Assembly (NCBI GenBank): GCA_944320775.1
Contig: CALUIV010000012.1
Coordinates: forward strand, 1 to 64,000
DNA: 64,000 nt
From: an uncultured Paraprevotella sp.
Lineage (GTDB): Bacteria; Bacteroidota; Bacteroidia; Bacteroidales; Bacteroidaceae
Reading direction: 5' to 3'
A program made the position numbers and the translations under genes. Every line of letters begins with the position of its first letter. The first letter of the stretch is position 1. Below the pieces are notes generated by a model that saw only the letters and a program-made list of their open reading frames with translations, did no database searches and was not told the origin of the DNA. Of this stretch, positions 55,592-63,747 are shown in pieces.

Positions 55592-56365
55592 CTATTTGAT
55601 ATTTTCACGGATTCTGGTCAGATAATGTTTCATGCCGTTTTCATCATGATTTTCGATGATGTTCATCAATTCTTTCAATTGTTCGCGAATGTGCTGTACC
55701 TGATTTTTTGTTCGTGGATTGAACAGGATTTCACGTAGCAGGCAGTCGTCTTCGCTCAACACTCCACGGGCAATTTGCAAATGGCGTTTAAACGTGGTCC
55801 CCGGAGCATCCTGATGTTTCATAACTGCCGAGAAAACGAAAGTCGAGACAAACGGAATACTCAATGAATAGGCCATGGTTTCGTCGTGTTCTTCAAATGA
55901 GTATTCACACAGGTGCAGTCCCAGCCGGTTATAGAGGTCGCGAAAAAAGATGCGGCCCATATAGTCGCCTTCATTGATGATAATGGCATTTTCCTGACTC
56001 AGGGCACCTAAATTGGCAAAGGTCGGTCCGAACATGGGATGCGTGCTGACATAACGCATGCCGGTAGATTCATAGAATTCCTTAAATCCGGTTTTCACGG
56101 AAGAAATATCGCTGATGATGCAGTCTTTAGACAGATGAGGGATAACTTGCCGGAAAACGTCCAGTGTGTATTTCAGAGTTACGGCATTGATGACCAGTTC
56201 CGGATTGAATGCATCTATTTCGTCGAGCGATGTAAAACGTTGCGTATTGTAGAGGAACCGCAGTCTTTTCGGGTCGATTTCATAGACTGCCGTTTCGTGT
56301 TCGAAACTGAGCAGGTCTACGAAAAACGATCCCATTTTTCCGGCTCCCAAGACCAGAATTCTCAT
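55592..56365 (-). CDS. tyrA: Prephenate dehydrogenase
   Basis: A 257-residue enzyme that oxidises and decarboxylates prephenate to 4-hydroxyphenylpyruvate. The NAD-binding loop is VLGAGKMGSF, followed by SDISSVKTGF and the substrate-binding STHPMFGPT. There is no ACT or chorismate-mutase domain; the mutase is fused to the upstream DAHP synthase instead. It lies 27 bases after that gene. Confidence 0.93.
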   Translation of the reverse strand: MRILVLGAGKMGSFFVDLLSFEHETAVYEIDPKRLRFLYNTQRFTSLDEIDAFNPELVINAVTLKYTLDVFRQVIPHLSKDCIISDISSVKTGFKEFYESTGMRYVSTHPMFGPTFANLGALSQENAIIINEGDYMGRIFFRDLYNRLGLHLCEYSFEEHDETMAYSLSIPFVSTFVFSAVMKHQDAPGTTFKRHLQIARGVLSEDDCLLREILFNPRTKNQVQHIREQLKELMNIIENHDENGMKHYLTRIRENIK

Positions 56366-56392
56366 TTTTATGTATGTTTTATTTTGTGTGTA

Positions 56393-57457
56393 TTACTTGT
56401 TCATTTCTTCCATTTGCTGTCTTACGCTTTCTTCGTGGATGTGTTCGTAGATGTTCTTTACAAAGTCGGCATCCATTCCGCACAGAACTCCTTGTGCTCC
56501 GCGTTTATCCAGAATTTCACTGTAGCGTGCAGTCTGTACTACAGCCATGTTATGCTGTTTTTTGTATTCGGCAATTTCGCGGCTGATACGCATGCGTTTG
56601 GTGAGCAGTTCCATCAGGTTATTGTCCAGTTCGTCGATTTGCTGGCGCAGGGCATTTAGGCTTTCCGTTGCCTCCTTAGTATTGCGGATTACGAGCCGGT
56701 CTAAAATAAAGTTCAGCACATCCGGTAAAACTTGTTGTTTGGCGTCGCTCCAGGCACAGTCCGGATTACAGTGACTCTCGATCATCAACCCTTCAAAGCC
56801 CATATCCATAGCCTGTTGGCAAAGGGGAGCGATGAGGTCACGGCGTCCGCCGATATGGCTCGGATCGCAGATAATCGGCAGGTTAGGATAGCGGCGATGC
56901 AGTTCAATGGGGAGATGCCACATGGGGGCATTGCGATAGAGTTTCTGGTCGATGCTTGAGAAACCGCGGTGGATAGCAGCCAGACGGGTAATTCCGGCTC
57001 CGTTGATGCGCTCGAGTGCGCCGACCCAAAGTTCGATATCCGGATTTACCGGGTTTTTTACAAAAACCGGAACATCAACACCTTTCAGCGAGTCTGCCAA
57101 TTCCTGAACGGCAAACGGGTTTGCCGAAGTACGGGCACCGATCCAAAGAATATCCATACCGGCATTCAAGGCAGCTTCCACGTGTTTTGGGGTGGCTACT
57201 TCCGTACCGATCAGCATGCCGGTTTCCGCTTTAACCTGTTGCATCCAAGGCAGTGCCTCTTCGCCTTTTCCTTCAAATCCGCCTGGCTTTGTACGTGGCT
57301 TCCATACACCGGCACGGAATATTTTTATCCCCTTGCTGGCCAGTTCCAAAGCGGTTTGCAATACTTGTTCTTCTGTTTCGGCGCTACATGGACCGGCGAT
57401 AATCATCGGCCGGTTTTCCGAACCCGGGAGGTTCAATGGTTGCAATGTTAAGTCCAT
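56393..57457 (-). CDS. Bifunctional DAHP synthase / chorismate mutase (type II)
   Basis: A 354-residue fusion. Residues 1-265 are a type I-beta DAHP synthase with AGPCSAETEEQV, GVWKPRTKPGGFEG and PIICDPSHIGGRRD, which condenses PEP and erythrose-4-phosphate. Residues about 270-354 are an AroQ chorismate mutase helix bundle (ALRQQIDELDNNLMELL, RMRISREIAEYKK). It unites the first shikimate step with the branch step to prephenate. In this family the mutase domain often serves as the feedback sensor; inferred here. Confidence 0.95.
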   Translation of the reverse strand: MDLTLQPLNLPGSENRPMIIAGPCSAETEEQVLQTALELASKGIKIFRAGVWKPRTKPGGFEGKGEEALPWMQQVKAETGMLIGTEVATPKHVEAALNAGMDILWIGARTSANPFAVQELADSLKGVDVPVFVKNPVNPDIELWVGALERINGAGITRLAAIHRGFSSIDQKLYRNAPMWHLPIELHRRYPNLPIICDPSHIGGRRDLIAPLCQQAMDMGFEGLMIESHCNPDCAWSDAKQQVLPDVLNFILDRLVIRNTKEATESLNALRQQIDELDNNLMELLTKRMRISREIAEYKKQHNMAVVQTARYSEILDKRGAQGVLCGMDADFVKNIYEHIHEESVRQQMEEMNK

Positions 57458-57523
57458 AGTCGTTTTATTTTTATGATGTGATACTTCTGTTTATTAAATG
57501 GTCATACCTATTTATATATATAC

Positions 57524-58717
57524 TTATGCTTTGTGGAAAATTCTTTTTATCCGTTCCAGAGCTTCAGCTATTTTTTCTTCTTTGGCACAAAGTGAAATGC
57601 GGATATAGCGTTTTCCGTTGCTTCCGAAGATGAATCCCGGAGTGATGAATACATGGGCTTCCTGCAGGACTTTTTCCGTCAGTTCTTCGACATCGGCATA
57701 ATGGTCGGGGATTCGTCCCCACAGGAACATACCGACCTGATTGGGGTCGAACGAACAGTCAAGTGCTGTCATGATTTGTTCTGCCAGATTGCGCCGGCGG
57801 CGGTAAGTTTCGTAATTGGCTTCTTCATGCCAGGACCGTTCGTTCCGATAAGCTTCTGCCGCAGCCAGTTGCATGGGACGGAATGTGCCCGAATCAATAT
57901 TGCTTTTCACTTTCAATATCCATTTGACAAATTCTGCATTGGTGGCCAGCATCCCAACGCGCCATCCTGGCATATTGTGGCTTTTACTCATGGAGTTGAA
58001 TTCGATGCAGCATTCCTTGGCTCCCGGCACCTGAAGCAGACTCATCGGTTTGCGATTGAGAATGAAGCTGTATGGATTGTCGTTCACTACAATAATGTTC
58101 TTTCTGCGAGCAAAATCAACCAGTTTTTCATAAGTTTCCATCTGTGCATTGGCGCCGGTCGGCATGTTCGGATAATTGGTCCACATGATTTTTACCCGAC
58201 TCAGATCCATCGCTTCGAGTGCTTCAAAATCCGGTTGCCAATTGTTTTCGGGTTTCAGGTCGTAGTTAATGATTTCGCTTCCCAGGATTCGGTTGAGTGA
58301 CGTATACGTCGGATAACCCGGATTGGGAACCAATACCTGATCGCCCGGATTGACGAAGGCCAATGTAACGTGCAGGATACCTTCTTTGGATCCGATAAGC
58401 GGTTGGATTTCTGATTTCGGATCGAGATCTACGTTATACCAGCGTTTGTAGAAGTCGGCCATTGCTTCGCGCAGTTCCGGAATACCCACTGTTGGCTGAT
58501 AACCGTGAACATCGTCACGTTGGGCCTGTTCGCATAAAGTCTGTATGGTTCTTGCCGATGGAGGCATATCGGGACTACCGATCGCCAGACTGATGACGTT
58601 CTTTCCTTCGGCATTCATACGCGCCACTTCTTTTCCCTTGGTTGAGAAATAATATTCGTTGACGCAGGACAGTCGTTCTGCCGGTTTAATATTTGTGTTA
58701 TATACTTTGTTTTCCAT
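57524..58717 (-). CDS. Class I/II PLP aminotransferase, probably aromatic
   Basis: A 397-residue fold-type I aminotransferase. The PLP lysine is in SMSKSHNMPGWRVG near residue 245, the aspartate pair region is VVNDNPYS, and the C-terminal substrate Arg is in RYIRISLC. Its place between pheA and DAHPS-CM suggests it transaminates phenylpyruvate/4-hydroxyphenylpyruvate or prephenate. The fold family also includes aspartate and LL-diaminopimelate enzymes. It overlaps the end of pheA by 20 bases. Confidence 0.88.
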   Translation of the reverse strand: MENKVYNTNIKPAERLSCVNEYYFSTKGKEVARMNAEGKNVISLAIGSPDMPPSARTIQTLCEQAQRDDVHGYQPTVGIPELREAMADFYKRWYNVDLDPKSEIQPLIGSKEGILHVTLAFVNPGDQVLVPNPGYPTYTSLNRILGSEIINYDLKPENNWQPDFEALEAMDLSRVKIMWTNYPNMPTGANAQMETYEKLVDFARRKNIIVVNDNPYSFILNRKPMSLLQVPGAKECCIEFNSMSKSHNMPGWRVGMLATNAEFVKWILKVKSNIDSGTFRPMQLAAAEAYRNERSWHEEANYETYRRRRNLAEQIMTALDCSFDPNQVGMFLWGRIPDHYADVEELTEKVLQEAHVFITPGFIFGSNGKRYIRISLCAKEEKIAEALERIKRIFHKA

Positions 58718-59540
58718 CTTGATATTCTCCTAAAATTTTAAGTTCTTGTGTTAGTGGGGTTATTGCGTCAATGCTTTGCGAATAGCGGGTATAGTCACTG
58801 AAAGCCAAGTCGATGTAGAACAGATACTGCCATTCTTTTCCGATAATCGGGAGTGATTGGATTTTGGTCAGATTCAGCTTGTAGAACGACAGGATAGACA
58901 ATACCTGTGAGAGTGATCCTTCCTCGTGTGGAAGTGAGAACACCAGGCTGGCTTTGTTTGCCTTTCGGATATCACGGAGCAGGTTGGCCCGTTGTGGATT
59001 GCAGAATACAAGGAATCGGGTGAAATTGTGTTTGTTGGTTTCTATACCTTCCTGCAGGATTTTCATTCCATAAAGCGGAGCGGCAAATTTGGAACAGATA
59101 GCAGCGTGTCCGCGTAAATGTTTACGACTGATAGCTTCTGCAGATCCGGCTGTATCATCTGTTTCAACAACCTTGATATCGGGATGCTGATGCAGGAATT
59201 CGCGGCATTGCATGAGGGCTACCGGATGGGAATTGACTTCTTTGATGTCGTTCCAGTTGTCTTCGGGCAGACACATGATGCTGTGCGAGATTCTGAGTTT
59301 GTGTTCGCCGATGATCGTGGCACCACTTTCACGCAACAACTCGTAATTGTGCAACAGGCTTCCGGCAATCGTGTTTTCGATAGCAGTCATGCCGATGACA
59401 GAGCTGTCGTTTTTCATTTCTTCGAATACCTGTTCGAATGTATCGCAACAGATGAGTTCGATGTCTTCTCCTTCGAAATATTTATGAGCTGCGATGTCGT
59501 GATACGATCCTTTGATTCCTTGTATAGCTATCCGTTTCAT
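58698..59540 (-). CDS. pheA: Prephenate dehydratase
   Basis: A 280-residue enzyme that converts prephenate to phenylpyruvate. The catalytic domain (about 1-185) has IQGIKGSYHDIAA, GMTAIENTIAGS and NFTRFLV with the catalytic Thr-Arg. An ACT domain (about 195-275, SLVFSLPHEEGSLSQVL) gives the usual Phe feedback. There is no fused chorismate mutase. It is the first structural gene after the pheL attenuator. Confidence 0.95.
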   Translation of the reverse strand: MKRIAIQGIKGSYHDIAAHKYFEGEDIELICCDTFEQVFEEMKNDSSVIGMTAIENTIAGSLLHNYELLRESGATIIGEHKLRISHSIMCLPEDNWNDIKEVNSHPVALMQCREFLHQHPDIKVVETDDTAGSAEAISRKHLRGHAAICSKFAAPLYGMKILQEGIETNKHNFTRFLVFCNPQRANLLRDIRKANKASLVFSLPHEEGSLSQVLSILSFYKLNLTKIQSLPIIGKEWQYLFYIDLAFSDYTRYSQSIDAITPLTQELKILGEYQDGKQSI

Positions 59541-59601
59541 TGATTTTAAATTTATGTTTTGTTTCTTTTTATCTGTGTTGTTTTCATGAGAACTATAAAA
59601 A

Positions 59602-59628
59602 AATCCCGCTTGGTACTCAAGCGGGATT
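59602..59628 (-). terminator. Phe/Tyr operon attenuator terminator
   Basis: On the minus strand AATCCCGCTTG (59628-59618) pairs with CAAGCGGGATT (59612-59602) and runs into TTTTTT. The first arm's TCCCGCTT can instead pair with AAGCGGGA inside the leader ORF (59684-59677), an 8-bp antiterminator. It lies about 60 bases before pheA. Confidence 0.92.
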
Positions 59629-59645
59629 CATTTGTTCATTTGACC

Positions 59646-59747
59646 TTATCTGTACATCGGACTGATACATACGACTTCCCGCTTCACTTTATTGCTAAAG
59701 TAAAAGTAAAAGAAGAAGTAAAAATATGTATTCACCAATGTTGTCAT
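59646..59747 (-). CDS. pheL: Phe/Tyr leader peptide
   Basis: A 33-residue frame from ATG 59747 to TAA 59646. It begins MTTLVNTY and continues so that ten consecutive codons (59726-59697) read Tyr or Phe (YFYFFFYFYF), followed by SNKVKREV. A GGAAATG ribosome site and a perfect promoter precede it, and a terminator follows. The AAGCGGGA antiterminator segment lies in the ORF just after the aromatic codons. Stalling at those codons would free it; full translation would cover it and let the terminator form. Function inferred from layout. Confidence 0.9.
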   Translation of the reverse strand: MTTLVNTYFYFFFYFYFSNKVKREVVCISPMYR

Positions 59748-59771
59748 TTCCTTTTTGTTTTTATTTCATTG

Positions 59772-59802
59772 CAAATGTAAGTAAAAAAATAGTTTCTGCA
59801 AA
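59772..59802 (-). promoter_or_regulatory. Phe/Tyr operon promoter
   Basis: On the minus strand TTTG (59802-59799), 19 bases, TACATTTG (59779-59772): a perfect match, with transcription start about 18 bases before the leader ATG. Confidence 0.82.
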
Positions 59803-59853
59803 TGTTTGACTACTTTTTTTGAGAAAAAAGTTATTCTGTCTTACGTTCTGTTA

Positions 59854-61974
59854 TTATAATAAGGTAAAATGAAGACAGGTATCGACCATTTCATAAAGAT
59901 TGGCTTCCGGAATTAGGGATTGTTCGTGACTTTCAGTCCAGCCTTTTTCCAAAGAAGAGAAGTTGGGAGCTCCAATGTGTTGTCCTGCGGCTCTACGGTT
60001 CAACCAATTGAAAAACAGTTGCCAGCGTGGATAATAATAGTCGCGTATCAGACCGCTCCATTCCCGATGTCCCAAGTCGTTGCATTCGCTGTTCTGATTA
60101 TCCCATGTTGTCAGAATCATACGGGCGTTTCGTTCCATCTGTTCTTTTGCTTCAGGGTCTTTCACAGAATTACGGGCTTTCCCAATCCATTCAGATAGGC
60201 AAAACTCCTTGCGGCACGACAATAGCTTGTCTTGCAACAGCAACAATTCCAGAAACTGGTTGGTACGGAGTTGCAGAGAATCTTTGTCCCCGTTGTCGAA
60301 ACTGTTTCGGATGCGTGCATAGAGCGTATTGGCTTTGTTGCTCATCATCTGACGGACAAGGTCGGTCAGATCGTGTTCATACGCATCGCAACCCTGCAGA
60401 CTGTCACGGGCTGAGGCGAACAGGCGGACACCTTCTTCAAATTTCTCCATATCGTAGTTGATCTGTGTGCTGCCATTTGGAGTGACCCGGTCCGTGTCAA
60501 GTCCCGGACGCGCACAGATATAGCTTTGAGGCGGTCGGCAAGTTCCGTTTTGGCGGCTATAGACGGTCTGATAGAAAAGAGACCAGGCCTTTTGCAGACG
60601 TTCGTCGTTTTTTCCGTAACGATAGCTGATATAGTCGTTAAGCCATTTAGAGATGTTCGGACTTTCTTCGTGCCAGCGCATTTCCCATGCCAGGTCGAAT
60701 GCTACGGAATTACTGCCTAATCCGGATGGTACGGCACCGATTCCTTTAATGTGTGATGACGAGGCAGCTTCCTGTCGGGCCCGTATTGTTTCGGTGGCGA
60801 TGGCATCGAGTTGTCCGTAAAGTCCCGTATTACCGTTCCAGTTTGTGGTATGCGCCCAAAGCCAGGGAAAGTTATTGAACGAATGTGTTTTTTCCCACTC
60901 TGCTGCACAATCGGCATTCGGGTCGATGATCAGCGTGTTTTGTTTTTTCAGGCCGGCAAGTGTCTCCAGTTGGGGATAGTCTGTTTTTGCCTGAAAAATC
61001 CATACGTTGAGTTGGTCATATTCCATCAAGGCCTTTTGGATATTTTCTGCCGTTTCTGCCGGATTCAGACTTTCCGGACGGATAAAATCGCCGTAGAAAT
61101 AACAGGTCTTTCCATAAAGCTTTTCGTATTCTTTATACCATACTTGGGCCATCTCTTTAAACAACGGATCTGTAGAGTCGAGTATAGCCGGACGTGTTTT
61201 ACTTTCAGAGTCTTTTTGCAAACAGATCTTTGCATTAGGATATTTTTCTTTCAGACTGGCCGGCACGATTCCTGTGAAGACCTGAAACACAGGGGTCATG
61301 CCATATGCCCGCATCTGACGGACGATACGTCGTTGCAGCCTTTTCTGGCGTTCGGTCCATTCTTTAGGCATCGTTCCTCCCAACTGACTGATATGTCCGC
61401 TCCAGGTCCAGCTGGTAAAGGGCGGTGCCGCCAGTGTGGCGCGGGCTTCCTCTTCCGTATAATTAAAATGTTTCAGCGTGTTGATCCAGACACATTCCGT
61501 ACCGACGAGTGCTAAAGGCATCGTAATTCCGTTCAGGGCCATACGGTCGATTTCCGCTTCCCAGTCTGTCCAGTCCCAAAATGCAGTCGTATAGCCAAAA
61601 GCACGTTGGTCCAGGTAGAAACTGTGTGGCAGCGGTGTCTCTTTTCGGATCAGGTTTTGAGGCATGGGAAGTTTTCCGGTCAACTGGATTTGTTTGCCTT
61701 TCCATGTGATAACGGGCTGTCCGTAGTGTTTCAGATACCAGTTTAGTCCGCAGGCCATATTTACCGGACTGTTTCCGCGGATACGTATTTTACCACTGCT
61801 TTCCGAAATCTCAAAATAATTCCGCTTACTGGGTGATATTTCCTGTACAAACAGGATTTGTTGTCGTGCTTGGGGAATCAGGCGTTCGACCATCCGTTCC
61901 AACGGACCGGCCGACAGGTTTGACGGGAGTAATGTCAGAACCAGAAGCATGATGGCGACAATTTTGTGTTTCAT
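59854..61974 (-). CDS. Alpha-N-acetylglucosaminidase (GH89, NAGLU-like)
   Basis: A 706-residue exported glycosidase with a signal peptide (about 1-22). An N-terminal NAGLU domain (about 30-115) leads into the barrel with RQRAFGYTTAFWDWTDWEAEIDRMALNG style text, QLGGTMPKEW and WIFQAKTDYP, then the helical C-terminal domain with ending TCLHFTLL. GH89 enzymes remove terminal alpha-GlcNAc, for example from gastric-type mucin or heparan fragments. It follows a TPR gene by 37 bases. No SusCD pair is near, so it is not in a visible utilisation locus. Confidence 0.93.
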   Translation of the reverse strand: MKHKIVAIMLLVLTLLPSNLSAGPLERMVERLIPQARQQILFVQEISPSKRNYFEISESSGKIRIRGNSPVNMACGLNWYLKHYGQPVITWKGKQIQLTGKLPMPQNLIRKETPLPHSFYLDQRAFGYTTAFWDWTDWEAEIDRMALNGITMPLALVGTECVWINTLKHFNYTEEEARATLAAPPFTSWTWSGHISQLGGTMPKEWTERQKRLQRRIVRQMRAYGMTPVFQVFTGIVPASLKEKYPNAKICLQKDSESKTRPAILDSTDPLFKEMAQVWYKEYEKLYGKTCYFYGDFIRPESLNPAETAENIQKALMEYDQLNVWIFQAKTDYPQLETLAGLKKQNTLIIDPNADCAAEWEKTHSFNNFPWLWAHTTNWNGNTGLYGQLDAIATETIRARQEAASSSHIKGIGAVPSGLGSNSVAFDLAWEMRWHEESPNISKWLNDYISYRYGKNDERLQKAWSLFYQTVYSRQNGTCRPPQSYICARPGLDTDRVTPNGSTQINYDMEKFEEGVRLFASARDSLQGCDAYEHDLTDLVRQMMSNKANTLYARIRNSFDNGDKDSLQLRTNQFLELLLLQDKLLSCRKEFCLSEWIGKARNSVKDPEAKEQMERNARMILTTWDNQNSECNDLGHREWSGLIRDYYYPRWQLFFNWLNRRAAGQHIGAPNFSSLEKGWTESHEQSLIPEANLYEMVDTCLHFTLL

Positions 61975-62011
61975 GCTGTTGTTGTTTAGGCATTTGGAGA
62001 TCCAAACGGGA

Positions 62012-62965
62012 TTATTCTTTATTTTCAGCGTTGTATTGGTCCAGATTGCTGAAAAGTCCTTCCAGTTCGCGCCCTTCGTGTGGATCGAGAGCCAGTGCGC
62101 GTTTCAAGTCTTTCAGCGCTCCTTCTTTGTCGTTAAGCAACATTTTGATTCGTCCACGCTCTTTGTATCCGGCTGCAAAATCCTGGATCAGGTCAATGGC
62201 TTCGTTGTCTGTTTCGAGCGCTTTGTCCAACTGGTGGTTTTCGCTGTAAGCCTGGCTTAGTCCCAAATAAGCTTCCCGATTGAACGGATTCGCTTCCTTG
62301 ACTTTGATAAAATAAGCGATCGCCTGTTCCAGATCGCCCCGCATGTGTCTGATTTCGGCCTTACGCAGCAGATAGTCTTCTTTGATTTCAAAATGTTCTA
62401 ATAAGTAGTCGATATCTTCTTCCGCATTTTGTAATTGTCCCATTAACACGAGCGTTCCGGCACGAAGCAGGTAGGCTGCTTCCAGATTCGGATCGTTCAT
62501 GGTTGCTTGGGTAAGCAAGGCTATGGTATTGAGCAGATCTCCGTTTTCGCGGCGTGCTTCTGCTTTCAGGCACAATGCCTCTGCGTTTTTGGCTTCGATT
62601 TTCAAAGCTTGATCGGCAGCAGCTTCCATAGTCGGATAGTCTTTGATTCGTCCGGCAATCCGGCTTACATTCAGATGAGCCTGTACGTTTTCGGGCATCA
62701 GTTCGGCAATTCGGCTGAGAATGCCGAGTGCTTCTTCGTTTTCATGCAAATGCAGGAGAGCCTGTGCCAGAAATCCCAGTGCTTCGGGATCTTCTTTGAT
62801 TTCCAAAGCATGTTCCAGGCACGTACGGGCGTATTCCGGTTGTCCGTTTTGCAGGGCCCGCAAGCCGTCATATTTCAAAATGTCGAAATCTTTGTCTTTG
62901 TTCTTTTGGCTCTTTTCATTGTTTTTTTCCGGTTCTCCTCCGAAAAGTTTTTTCAGGAAATCCAT
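62012..62965 (-). CDS. Cytoplasmic tetratricopeptide-repeat protein
   Basis: A 317-residue protein without a signal peptide. A charged N-terminal linker (about 8-28) is followed by about seven TPR units from residue 30, such as NGQPEYARTCLEHALEI and NREAYLGLSQAYSENHQLDKALETDNEAI, ending in an acidic tail. It starts after a TAACTTTG -7 box (63004-62997, minus strand). The GH89 gene follows, possibly by co-transcription. Partner unknown. Confidence 0.85.
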   Translation of the reverse strand: MDFLKKLFGGEPEKNNEKSQKNKDKDFDILKYDGLRALQNGQPEYARTCLEHALEIKEDPEALGFLAQALLHLHENEEALGILSRIAELMPENVQAHLNVSRIAGRIKDYPTMEAAADQALKIEAKNAEALCLKAEARRENGDLLNTIALLTQATMNDPNLEAAYLLRAGTLVLMGQLQNAEEDIDYLLEHFEIKEDYLLRKAEIRHMRGDLEQAIAYFIKVKEANPFNREAYLGLSQAYSENHQLDKALETDNEAIDLIQDFAAGYKERGRIKMLLNDKEGALKDLKRALALDPHEGRELEGLFSNLDQYNAENKE

Positions 62966-63116
62966 GTCATTATGTTTTAGAATTTTTGTAGTGAGGCAAA
63001 GTTAATAAAAATGTGCGAATATGATGATTGCTTTTTCCTGTTTTCCGGATGATTTAAAAAGATGAAATAGCTTTTTTAGTTAGTTTAGAATCGGTTGGCA
63101 GAAGCGGTATTGAAAC

Positions 63117-63160
63117 TTTTGTATCGGCCGATGCAATTTCTTGCATTGCCGGATACAAAA
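63117..63160. repeat. 44-bp imperfect palindrome upstream of umuD
   Basis: Two 20-base arms (63117-63136 and 63141-63160) match at 17 of 20 positions around TTTC, with perfect TTTTGTATC/GATACAAAA ends and ATGCAA/TTGCAT centres. It could be an operator or a hairpin. Confidence 0.7.
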
Positions 63161-63162
63161 TA

Positions 63163-63180
63163 TTGCATGGCTCAATGCAA
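63163..63180. repeat. Second TTGCAT/ATGCAA inverted repeat
   Basis: TTGCAT (63163-63168), 6 bases, ATGCAA (63175-63180). It repeats the half-sites of the neighbouring palindrome in opposite order, with centres 33 bases apart. Confidence 0.6.
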
Positions 63181-63291
63181 AACGTTGTTGTGCTTTTGGT
63201 CCGATTGTGTGGTAGTTTCCAGAGATAATTTTAATTTTGCGGTGAAAGAATCGATTTCCGGATGATAGGTTCGGATGAATGACATAGAATT

Positions 63292-63741
63292 ATGACGACA
63301 AAACTGAATGTATATGTGGCCGACTGCCAGACGCAACAGGCTATTCCTTGTGCCGACGAAGGTATAAAGGCCGGATTTCCGAGTCCGGCTCAAGGGTACA
63401 TGGCCGAAAGTATCGATTTGAACAAGGAACTGGTGCGCCATCCGGCCACGACCTTTTATGCCCGTGTCGTAGGTGATTCCATGCGCGATGCCGGGATTGG
63501 CGATGGCGACTTGTTGGTGGTGGATAAAGGACTGGAACCGCATGACGGCGATGTGGTCGTAGCTTTTCTTGATGGGGAATTTACATTGAAACGTATCCGG
63601 ATGGATGCCGGCAGCCAGGTACTTTGGCTGGTTCCAGAAAATGAGGCGTATACTCCGATTCGGGTAGATGCTTCGAACGAGTTTGTCATTTGGGGCGTTG
63701 TGACTTACAGTATCCGGCGCCAGTCACGGCGTACGAAATAG
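63292..63741 (+). CDS. umuD: UmuD-like S24 peptidase, DNA polymerase V subunit
   Basis: A 149-residue self-cleaving protein of the LexA/UmuD fold. GFPSPAQGY follows the probable cleavage site Ala27-Gly28. The catalytic Ser63 is in GDSM and Lys100 in GEFTLKRI. After cleavage the family product partners UmuC in translesion synthesis. It starts 6 bases before umuC begins downstream. Upstream palindromes (63117-63180) may be its damage-response operator. Confidence 0.94.
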   Translation: MTTKLNVYVADCQTQQAIPCADEGIKAGFPSPAQGYMAESIDLNKELVRHPATTFYARVVGDSMRDAGIGDGDLLVVDKGLEPHDGDVVVAFLDGEFTLKRIRMDAGSQVLWLVPENEAYTPIRVDASNEFVIWGVVTYSIRRQSRRTK

Positions 63742-63747
63742 ATAAAG

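Larger units (their letters stand above)
62966..63291. other. Divergent intergenic region, TPR gene / umuD
   Basis: It holds a -7 box for the TPR gene, the 44-bp palindrome and second inverted repeat described separately, and a plus-strand TAATTTTG box at 63232-63239 as candidate umuD -7. No gene seen. Confidence 0.7.
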
